Of a stretch of 12,511 nt of DNA, positions 1 to 6,735 are shown piece after piece. A program made the translations under genes and the position numbers. Source of the DNA: Amoebophrya sp. AT5.2 (lineage: Eukaryota > Sar > Dinophyceae > Syndiniales > Amoebophryaceae). Below the pieces are notes generated by a model. It worked only from the letters and a program-made list of their open reading frames with translations, was not told the DNA's origin and searched no databases. The stretch spans positions 1 through 12,511 of the forward strand of contig RXOD01005783.1 of NCBI GenBank assembly GCA_005223375.1, given 5' to 3'. The stretch's first letter is position 1; each line of letters opens with the position of its first letter.

Positions 1-269
1 AAAACAAGTTTTTGCTACTATTTATTAGATCAGATAAGCTGATACAAAGCCAAGCCATCTGTTTCATGCCACTCGTCCCACAGATCGTCGCGCGCGTCGT
101 AGAATATCGGCGTATAAAGTAGATTCAAGTTGTGCGCACCTTGATTGTACACCAAGGCGAGGTTAGCACCAAGCCGCAACATTGTTGAAATACGCAGCGA
201 CAGAAGGTCGGGCAGTTGTCTCCGTTTTTCTTCCACTTTACTCCACGGGGCACACGTCGTCGAATTACG
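1..269. other. Upstream region of the LRAT-like gene
   Basis: No confident gene lies in these bases. The left part holds the possible minus-strand terminal exon listed separately. The part from about 183 to 269 would be the 5' region of the gene that starts at 270. I see no TATA box or other clear promoter element. Frames that stay open across 145-680 on the + strand are out of register with the gene at 270 and give Arg-rich, compositionally odd peptides, so I treat them as shadows. Confidence 0.4.
30..182 (-). CDS. Possible C-terminal exon of a minus-strand gene
   Basis: On the minus strand a frame runs from an ATG at 182 to a TGA at 30-32 and encodes 50 residues. Its composition is balanced and protein-like: it has the stretch NLNLLYTPIFYDARDDLWDE and ends DGLALYQLI. 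The Arg/Ser-rich translation of the same frame further upstream (183-431) looks like antisense of the next gene. An AATAAA on the minus strand (+ strand 21-26) follows the stop within a few bases, which suits a 3' end. I recognise no family. It could be a complete tiny gene, the last exon of a gene whose earlier exons are hidden, or chance. If real, it would be divergent from the gene at 270. Confidence 0.28.
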   Translation of the reverse strand: MLRLGANLALVYNQGAHNLNLLYTPIFYDARDDLWDEWHETDGLALYQLI

Positions 270-1100
270 ATGCCGTCGTCGTCGCCGGCGGCTGCCGAGG
301 CTCGACGGAGGAACCCGAAGCGCCCAGAGCGCGTCGAAGAGAAGATCGAGCCTTGGACGCCGGGTGGAAACGTCGGCTTTGGAGAAAATCGGAAATTTGG
401 TCACTCTTACGTGGTGCACTTCGACGAACACGGCAACAAGACACGCGTCGAGAAGAACGGAAAGAGAAAAACCGAAAGCTCAGAGCCCCACGGAAAAGTG
501 GACGTGGAAGACGGCTACGAATCCGCTGGCGAGGGGGTCACCATTCGCGCAGACAGCTGCGAGAAGGGCTCCAAGGAGAAGCTCATCGAAAGCATCCGAG
601 AGAAAGAAGGCAACTACAACGTGCTCAACAACAACTGCCAGCATGCGTCCGCACATGCGTACGACGGAGCGGTGAGGCATAAAAGTTCCTCCTGGCGCGC
701 GAAGATCCTGGCCTGGCTGTCCAGACTCTTCGTCACAGTTCTCGGATACGAGAGTGGCGTGAAGCTTGTGGAGAAGCTCGCCCGCGAACGGGAGGTGACC
801 GCCGACGAGGCGCGCCGCATGAAAAGCGCCGCGCGTGCTGGCGGCATTCTCGGGGCGCTCGCAAGCTGGCTCCTACCCGCGTTCGCTATCGCGGGGGAGA
901 TGAGCTTCGCGGCGCTGTGCCAGGGCCTCCTCGCCTTCGCGAGCGGGGGTCTTTCTTTCGAGGCCCTGATGGTCCTCTTTGCGGCGCCGTGCGCAGGCGC
1001 TTTGGCGGCGGGAGGTCTGGCGTACTTGCTGCGGGATTACTTGCGCGAGGAAGGACGCGCCGAAGACGCGGAAGCCGCAGCTCCGCTTCTGGAGGTGTGA
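270..1100 (+). CDS. LRAT/NlpC-P60-like thiol hydrolase or acyltransferase, membrane-associated
   Basis: The protein has 276 residues from the ATG at 270. The frame stays open upstream to a TTG at 216, but 270 is the first ATG. Residues 1-30 are Ser/Ala/Arg-rich. A central domain has GHSYVVHF (His45 and His50) and, about 75 residues later, YNVLNNNCQHASAHAY with Cys123. This spacing and the NC motif resemble the LRAT/HRASLS (H-box/NC) branch of the circularly permuted papain-like NlpC/P60 fold. There, the first His and the NC-motif Cys form an acyl-enzyme that moves fatty acyl chains between lipids. The C-terminal part is hydrophobic: segments at roughly 191-209 and 230-253 could cross or dip into a membrane, and 143-159 is amphipathic. 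Membrane-associated lipid or protein acyl metabolism is therefore inferred. The central segment also resembles PPPDE/DUF862-type peptidases in outline, so the exact reaction is open. No intron is needed. Confidence 0.6.
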   Translation: MPSSSPAAAEARRRNPKRPERVEEKIEPWTPGGNVGFGENRKFGHSYVVHFDEHGNKTRVEKNGKRKTESSEPHGKVDVEDGYESAGEGVTIRADSCEKGSKEKLIESIREKEGNYNVLNNNCQHASAHAYDGAVRHKSSSWRAKILAWLSRLFVTVLGYESGVKLVEKLAREREVTADEARRMKSAARAGGILGALASWLLPAFAIAGEMSFAALCQGLLAFASGGLSFEALMVLFAAPCAGALAAGGLAYLLRDYLREEGRAEDAEAAAPLLEV

Positions 1101-1871
1101 GTACGCGGGGGAACACGGGGCTCTGGGCTGCCGGCCGACCGCATATCGACGCCATTTATCGCGATTTACAGTCAAAACTTTGCACAACACGACCGGCATT
1201 TCTTATACGATAACGTGTCACGATCTTTATTGATCCTCATCCTTATTCACAACACGACCGGCATTTCTTAACGATAACGTGTCACGATCTTTATTGATCC
1301 TCATCCTTATTCTTTTTCTTGAGCGCCCCCGCGATACTTCTTAAAGGCATACCGATAGCGATACCTTCGTCGCCGCGCGACGAGCAGGCCGTTCGAATCT
1401 CTCCCTCCGTGGCAGCACTTGTACATCTTCATTCGTGGAGTAGCTTCAGTCTCGTACAACTCGTCTCCGACTCCGTGAAAAGAAAGCCTTCATCACCTAT
1501 ACAACTGATGTAAAGTAGTTATCGTGGGTGCGACGTCGTCGTGATTTTTCGTGAAAACTCCGTCGTTCTTCTTCCGTGCCACGATTGTGTTTGTGTCCTC
1601 GTCCCCGTTGTTACTCCGATGCCGATCTTGTTTTCCAACACCAACGTGAGCGCGCGCCAGTTCCTCCCCAATCTATTAATTTCAGTACCCGGCAATTTTG
1701 ATGAAAAGAATAGAAAGAAGCAAGAAGAACATCTTTCTACATCATCGATCGCTCGTCACATCCAACTGTAATCTTCCTAATCCTTCGATCTTCAACTTCA
1801 TCTTGTTGAGTCAGTTACGGTAGGGGCAAGGACGATTGGAGCCATCTTCTTCGACGTTGACTTGAACCATC
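1101..1871 (+). other. Intergenic region with tandem duplication and pyrimidine-rich leader
   Basis: No gene is supported here. Open stretches at 1319-1513 and 1541-1771 are short, Ser/Val/Leu-rich and lack recognisable features. The left half contains the 65-bp tandem duplication listed separately. The right half is pyrimidine-rich. The A+T-rich, pyrimidine-containing run at 1671-1685 ending in TTTCAG is a reasonable splice acceptor, about 190 bases before the next ATG. It could receive a cis-spliced exon or a trans-spliced leader. That is speculation based on the motif alone. Confidence 0.4.
1183..1311. repeat. Direct tandem duplication, two 64-65-bp copies
   Basis: Copy 1 covers 1183-1247 and copy 2 covers 1248-1311. 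They abut and differ by a single T, present in copy 1 (CTTATACGA) and absent in copy 2 (CTTAACGA). Otherwise they are identical. Both lie just past the stop of the LRAT-like gene, probably in its 3' untranslated or intergenic DNA. Near-identity points to a recent slippage or unequal exchange event. I see no terminal inverted repeat or coding role. Confidence 0.95.
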
Positions 1872-4800
1872 ATGGCCATGTCAAGCGACGGCGCTTCTAT
1901 GTCCGGCTCTGCTTCATCCAGCGCGGCGAGTTCGAGCACCAGCACGAGCAGCAATCGAATTTCAAATGCTCGGCAGTCGGAAAACGAAAACGCAAAGTCA
2001 GCGGCGGGCATGAACGCGTTCGCGGACCTTTTCAATCCCGACGACCTGGACCACGACCTCGACTTTGGGGACCCGTCTTCCGCCACCTACCAGATCTTCG
2101 CGAAGAACCGCCACCACGTGAAGAAGCAGAAGGCGCCGTTTCGGCGCTTCCTGAACGACACGCCCCTCCGCACGGCTGTGTTTGAGAATTTCGCGTCCCG
2201 GGGGCGCTTCGTTTTAGGGGACTTCAAGGAGGCGGACCGCCTCGTTTCCTTGGGTGAGGACGAGGCGGAAGACGGGGGGGAAGGTTTTTCATCGTCCTCC
2301 GAGGAGGAGGAAGAGGCGTTTCTGCAGGAAGCGCTTCGGCTGGAAGGCATCAAGCTGGGAGGCCAAAAGAATAGGGTGAAAGCGAACGTGGAGGTCGACG
2401 CGGATAACAGTGCCGTAGATAGCGCCTACCTGCAGGACGACTTGTCGAGTATTGCCGCGGACCGCGACGGGGAGGAGAGTGTGGTCGATATGGCGGAGGC
2501 GGCACCGCCGGTTCCAGCACCGTCGAGCTCAGCGTACCTCTTTTACTCCGAGCAGCCGGAATCGGAAAGTGGGACCAACATGCGCCGGAGTGCAGCGTCA
2601 GTCGGCGAGGACAAGAGATCAGTTTATCTTCAGCCGCCGGCGATGAATTTCGAAGGCTCACACGCTGGTCCGATAGTGCGAGGGTCGATGAACTTTCCGG
2701 CGTCTGCTGACGCAGCTGCCATGCGGAGCTCGATGAATTTTCCCGCGTCCGGAGACGGAGCTGCCATGCGCGGGTCGATGAATTTTCCAGCGTCTGCCGA
2801 CGCAGCTGCCATGCGGAGCTCGATGAATTTTCCAGCGTCTGCCGACGGAGCAGCCATGCGCGGGTCGATGAACTTTCCGGCGTCAGCCGACGGAGCGATG
2901 CGCGGATCGATGGACTTTCCAGCGTCAGCCGACGGAGCGATGCGCGGATCGATGAACTTTCTTGCATCGAGCGAGGGCGCTCATCGGAGCTCGCGGGAGC
3001 ATACGGATACAGACGACGCTTCTGCTGTGAGAAACTCGATGACTTTGAGTTACACTCCGTCACAAGGAAGTGCGAGCGGGGCTATGCGAAGTTCGATGGA
3101 TTTTGCAGGAGCTGACGGCGGCCGGGGCTCGATGAATTTTGCCTCGGAGAGAGAGGAGTTTGGCGCCGACCAGCGCCCTCGTGGCGACTCCGTGGTGGAG
3201 GGGGACAGGCCATCTATGAGTCTTGCCCGACATGTTGCGCTGGAGGAACGACCTCCCGGAAGCGAGATGAACAATAATTCCCGGCAACAAAGCCAGCAGG
3301 AGGTTCTGGGAGCCGGAGCCGCAGCGGGTTCGACGAGATACCCGTCTTCATCTGCTCGTCAGTCCTCGGAGACCGTCAGTATACGCCCCTTTCCATCCTC
3401 GTGGAGCGTACCACAATCAGCAGGAGAAGCTGCTCGGGAAACTCTGGAGGAGCCGAACACAGCGGATTTTCCTGTCAGTGGAACGACGCAGGCTTCGGGC
3501 CGCGGTTCCGGTATGTCTTCTCTGATGAACGGCAAGCGGCTGAGCTCCCTGGAAATGCAGAGCTCCCTGGAAATGCAGAGAGCATCGGAGGCCAGCAGTT
3601 ATGTAATGGCGTCGAACGAACCGCAGAGCTCGGTGCCGACTCTACCGAGCTCTGACCAGAGGCCGCGGTCGTCGCAGGCTGCACCGGCGCGATCGAGCAT
3701 GCTTTCTCTCGACGGAAAGTCGGCGTATGTGCAAAACGGCGGGGCGGACGGGCGCCCAAGCGGCCGAGATTCGATGATGAGCTCCGTGCAGATGCAAATG
3801 CCATCCGATGCCAGTGAATACGTCATGATTTCCGGTTCGTCGGAGCCGAGGAGCTCGTATACGGTGAAACTGCCGAGAAGTTCGATGGCGAGCTCCGTGC
3901 AGATGCAAATTCCATCCGATGCCAGTGAATACGTCATGATTTCCGGTGCGTCGGAGCCGAGGAGCTCGTCTACGGTGAAACTGCCGAGAAGTTCGATGAC
4001 GTCAGTGCCGGAGTACGCCGAGGAAATTGATGAGCCGCGTGCTTCCACCGTACAGCGGGAGAGTCAGATGTCTGGAGCAGGAGCGCGAAACAGCATGATG
4101 AGTCTGGACGGCAAGGGGCAGTATTCGCGCTCCTCGATGATTGCAGCATCGGGGGAACAAGCGGGCGCCGGCGCAGCGATGCGTTCGTCAATGATGCCCG
4201 CCAACCGCAGTTCCATGCTGATGATGGACGCACCAGGGGGCTCCTCGCGGCCGTCTATGATGCCGATTTCTGGCACGGAGGTCCCGGCCGCGATGCGGTC
4301 ATCGATGGGCCCACTGCCGTCGGATGAGCTCGCACCGCAGAGGCGGCTCGGCGCGTCGCGTGTCATCGGGGCTGTTTCCTCCGGGGATGAAGACGCGCGA
4401 CCTTCCGTGCAAGGCGTTTCTTCTCTCGAAAACACTCCGTCTGCGATGCGTGCCTCAATGCTGCGTGACGCCGACGGGACTCCTCAGCGGAGACCGATGG
4501 GAGCGTCTCTGGTAGGAGGTGCGCGGGCGTCGATGCAGCAGCCCGCTGCTTTGCTAGACGACACGCCGGGCGCGATGCGTGCGTCCCTACGGAAAGACGC
4601 GGACGGGATTCCGCAGCACCGTCCGCTAGGAGCGTCCATAGCCCCCGCGCTCAACGAGCAGGACTACCGCCTCACGAACGACGAGCTGTTCGAGAACGTG
4701 CTTTCTTCCGACCTGAAGCACGCGCGCGCCGAGACCCGCGCGCGGCTGCAGGAGGCCTACGACTCCAGCCTGTCCGCCTTCGCCCGCCTGGAGAAGGAGA

Positions 4801-6032
4801 AAGCGGCAAAGCAAAGCGAGTTTCTGCAGCACGAGAACCGGCTGAACCGGAAGATCGAAAGGACGCTGACGCAGCTCGAAAAGGAGAGAAACATTGTGTA
4901 CCAGAAGGAGCTGGGGAACCAGCGGCGCGGGTTCGCCACCATCGTGAACCGGCTGAGCAAGCAGCACCGCGCGGAGCTGAAGAACGCGGAGAGGAAGGCG
5001 AAGGAGAAGCTGCAGAGGCAGATCGACGCGGACAACAAACGGTACCACGCGCTGATGAAGAAGGACCAGCTGAAATTCGACGACCTGTACCAACAGGAGC
5101 AGGAGCACGCCAACGACCTGCTGCGGCTCCAGCAAGTCGACCAGGGCGTGCAGCGGGAGAAGAACGACATCATCCTCGAGCTGCAGAAATTAAGGCAGAC
5201 GGACTTCAAAAAGCCGATCGAGGAGGCGAACGGCGCGTACAAAAAGTTCGAGGAGATGAAGCAGGAGGAGTACTTGCGGGCGCTGAAGGAGCTGCGCAGC
5301 GAGGACAGCGAAGAGCTCCTGAAGCAACGAGAGGCGCTGAATGAAAGGATGGCGAACCTGGTGCGGGAATTCCACAGCGCGAACGAGGCGCGACAGGAAG
5401 CGATGGAGGCGAGGATGTACGATTTGATGAACGGCCAGATGGAGAACTTAACCACCGCGCTGGCGTCCCTGCAGCCGCCGGAAATCAAGTTCAGCCGCCG
5501 CAACGCCTGGGGCAGGGGCCAGTTCGAGCAGGAGCGGTCTCCGTCGCCGGGTGGGGGTGGTCCCATGGGCTTCGGCGGAGGAGCATCAGGGGGCGCGCAA
5601 GGAGGAGGACGGCCACACTTCGGGGGAGGGGACGAACAAAGACCGTGGGGGCAGTCGCCGAAGTGGACGCTGCTGGAGGGGCCCAAGTTCGACTCGGACA
5701 GGTTCTGGACGCAAACCATCATTCCGGTGCCGGCGCAGATGCGCGAAGACGACAACTCGGACGCGACTTCGGATTGCCTGGTGTCCGTGTCCGCAGATTC
5801 GATGCCAGACTCGGAGAGGCCGCCCGAGGGAAGAGGGAGAAAGCTGGAGAACCGTGGGGTTGGGATGGGGGAGGATCAGTGGGCGTTTCCGGAGACGGCG
5901 GTAAAAAATCGGCATATCGGTGACGGACTGTGGGGAGGGGGTAAACTCGCGGGGAAACAGGTTGGTGCCGCGCCGAAGAGAAAAACGGCGGTGCCGAAAT
6001 CGCCGCCGGGGTTCAGGAGAACAGTGGGATAA
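1872..6032 (+). CDS. Large low-complexity protein with R-x-S-M motif array and C-terminal coiled coil
   Basis: This is an uninterrupted 1386-residue frame. The ATG at 1872 is followed two codons later by another ATG at 1878. I do not recognise a family. In order:
- a Ser-rich start (1-45);
- a possibly folded segment (about 47-127, DLFNPDDLDHDLDF to RRFLNDTPLRTAVFENF);
- an acidic stretch with SSSSEEEEE near 140-148;
- a long disordered Ser/Ala/Met region (about 220-930) with 23 R-x-S-M motifs, a seven-unit tandem repeat (270-371) and a 37-residue duplication (637-710);
- a charged heptad-like coiled coil (about 934-1200, rich in Glu, Lys, Gln and Leu);
- a Gly-rich segment (about 1223-1253) and a basic tail.
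Such architecture suits a scaffold or cytoskeletal protein that oligomerises through the coiled coil and is phosphorylated at many Arg-x-Ser sites; that is inference. No signal peptide or membrane segment is visible. Confidence 0.85.
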   Translation: MAMSSDGASMSGSASSSAASSSTSTSSNRISNARQSENENAKSAAGMNAFADLFNPDDLDHDLDFGDPSSATYQIFAKNRHHVKKQKAPFRRFLNDTPLRTAVFENFASRGRFVLGDFKEADRLVSLGEDEAEDGGEGFSSSSEEEEEAFLQEALRLEGIKLGGQKNRVKANVEVDADNSAVDSAYLQDDLSSIAADRDGEESVVDMAEAAPPVPAPSSSAYLFYSEQPESESGTNMRRSAASVGEDKRSVYLQPPAMNFEGSHAGPIVRGSMNFPASADAAAMRSSMNFPASGDGAAMRGSMNFPASADAAAMRSSMNFPASADGAAMRGSMNFPASADGAMRGSMDFPASADGAMRGSMNFLASSEGAHRSSREHTDTDDASAVRNSMTLSYTPSQGSASGAMRSSMDFAGADGGRGSMNFASEREEFGADQRPRGDSVVEGDRPSMSLARHVALEERPPGSEMNNNSRQQSQQEVLGAGAAAGSTRYPSSSARQSSETVSIRPFPSSWSVPQSAGEAARETLEEPNTADFPVSGTTQASGRGSGMSSLMNGKRLSSLEMQSSLEMQRASEASSYVMASNEPQSSVPTLPSSDQRPRSSQAAPARSSMLSLDGKSAYVQNGGADGRPSGRDSMMSSVQMQMPSDASEYVMISGSSEPRSSYTVKLPRSSMASSVQMQIPSDASEYVMISGASEPRSSSTVKLPRSSMTSVPEYAEEIDEPRASTVQRESQMSGAGARNSMMSLDGKGQYSRSSMIAASGEQAGAGAAMRSSMMPANRSSMLMMDAPGGSSRPSMMPISGTEVPAAMRSSMGPLPSDELAPQRRLGASRVIGAVSSGDEDARPSVQGVSSLENTPSAMRASMLRDADGTPQRRPMGASLVGGARASMQQPAALLDDTPGAMRASLRKDADGIPQHRPLGASIAPALNEQDYRLTNDELFENVLSSDLKHARAETRARLQEAYDSSLSAFARLEKEKAAKQSEFLQHENRLNRKIERTLTQLEKERNIVYQKELGNQRRGFATIVNRLSKQHRAELKNAERKAKEKLQRQIDADNKRYHALMKKDQLKFDDLYQQEQEHANDLLRLQQVDQGVQREKNDIILELQKLRQTDFKKPIEEANGAYKKFEEMKQEEYLRALKELRSEDSEELLKQREALNERMANLVREFHSANEARQEAMEARMYDLMNGQMENLTTALASLQPPEIKFSRRNAWGRGQFEQERSPSPGGGGPMGFGGGASGGAQGGGRPHFGGGDEQRPWGQSPKWTLLEGPKFDSDRFWTQTIIPVPAQMREDDNSDATSDCLVSVSADSMPDSERPPEGRGRKLENRGVGMGEDQWAFPETAVKNRHIGDGLWGGGKLAGKQVGAAPKRKTAVPKSPPGFRRTVG
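2679..2984 (+). repeat. In-gene tandem repeat, seven units of 45 then 42 bp
   Basis: Units start at 2679, 2724, 2769, 2814 (45 bp each) and 2859, 2901, 2943 (42 bp each). They encode residues 270-371 with consensus R-[GS]-S-M-N-F-P-A-S-A-D-G-A-(A)-M. The last unit is degenerate (LASSEGAH). The first four units alternate RG and RS, so a 90-bp dimer (units 1-2) appears to have been duplicated as units 3-4. Units 5-7 have each lost one Ala codon. All length changes are whole codons, so the reading frame has been kept. Confidence 0.95.
3780..4001 (+). repeat. In-gene 111-bp tandem duplication
   Basis: Copy 1 is 3780-3890 and copy 2 is 3891-4001, encoding residues 637-673 and 674-710 (SSVQMQ[MI]PSDASEYVMISG...PRSSM). 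By eye the copies differ at four bases, and each change alters an amino acid (Met/Ile, Ser/Ala, Tyr/Ser, Ala/Thr). A weaker relative of the unit, SSLEMQ repeated twice followed by ASEASSYVMAS, lies upstream near 3543-3608, which suggests an older member of the same repeat family. Confidence 0.95.
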
Positions 6033-6735
6033 AAATAAACCCGTGTTGTACAACTTGTACAGTATGATCTGATAGCGAATAAATTTGGTATACGTATACC
6101 CGTACTACTCGAAAGAGATGCGTTTGAGTTTCTTGAGTTGTACCCCGACGCCTACCCAGGAGCAGGACAGATACCTCTTTTTTTACTATACCTACGTTCT
6201 TTCACGTTCATGTTGAGATGTTCACGTTGAGCAAGTGACCCGTCAGTGAATACACTGGGAACGCGCACTATCCTGCGTTCAGTATCAGATTACTATACTA
6301 GACGAGGAGGTTCTTTCCGTTTCTTGATAATTACCCAGTGACTTTTGCTTTTCGTTTTTCGTAGGATACCTAGCGCGGCTTGAGTTTAAGTTTAACACGC
6401 CTACGCCTACCCGAGGAGACAACGATGGACGAGAAGCCCAGTAACCCATGTTTCGGATATCATTTCATCCGAGCCTGCCCTGAAGATTTGCACCTAATTC
6501 TTTGAGCCCTGGCTCTAACTTCTCGACGAGCTATGACGCCCATCTCACAACTTGTTTTCTCATCTGCGTTGTTCAGCCGAAATCGGTCTTGTTGCACCAG
6601 CATCTGCTCCATCGGTTTTTCCATTGTGATGGTCGTGGAGATGATACGTTCGGATTCACTTTTGCGAGGTGAAAAATGTAGTTGCGTTGGATTCCCGCGA
6701 CATGAACTTCTGAAGCTAGGGGATTCATTGCAACC
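6033..6735 (+). other. Intergenic region between the coiled-coil and methyltransferase-like genes
   Basis: No confident gene is present. Visible features are TTGTACAA-type dyads just after the stop, a perfect 14-bp palindrome at 6087-6100, and a pyrimidine tract at 6341-6360 followed by GTAG (6361-6364) that resembles a splice acceptor. A 26-codon ORF with a good ATG context lies at 6425-6505 (MDEKPSNP... ending LHLIL). That ORF could be an upstream ORF or an unrecognised exon; I cannot decide. A second frame opens at 6533 and overlaps the start of the next gene; it looks fortuitous. Confidence 0.4.
6087..6100. repeat. Perfect 14-bp palindrome GGTATACGTATACC
   Basis: The sequence equals its own reverse complement and lies 55 bases after the stop of the coiled-coil gene. 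It could be a 3'-end hairpin or a dimeric protein-binding site, or simply chance. No flanking T-run marks it as a terminator. Confidence 0.4.

Noticed and set aside
145..682. Two alternative + frames overlapping the LRAT-like gene
   Set aside because: Both give Arg/Ser/Thr-rich peptides without motifs, whereas the frame starting at 270 carries the His and NC motifs and hydrophobic segments.
1183..1311. A second introner or transposon end in the duplicated region
   Set aside because: The copies are direct, not inverted, no terminal inverted repeat is visible, and the site is not inside a coding frame.
2679..2984. CRISPR-like regularly spaced repeats
   Set aside because: Units abut with no unique spacers and keep a reading frame, so this is a coding tandem repeat.
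2350..3063. 237-codon minus-strand frame with repeats such as LENSSSSAWQLR
   Set aside because: The repeats are the antisense of the tandem R-[GS]-S-M units, so the pattern comes from the real + strand gene.
4757..5755. 332-codon minus-strand frame opposite the coiled-coil region
   Set aside because: The translation is a Ser/Phe/Cys/Arg-rich mirror of Glu/Lys/Leu codons, as expected opposite a coiled coil. It has no domain and is fully inside the large + strand gene.
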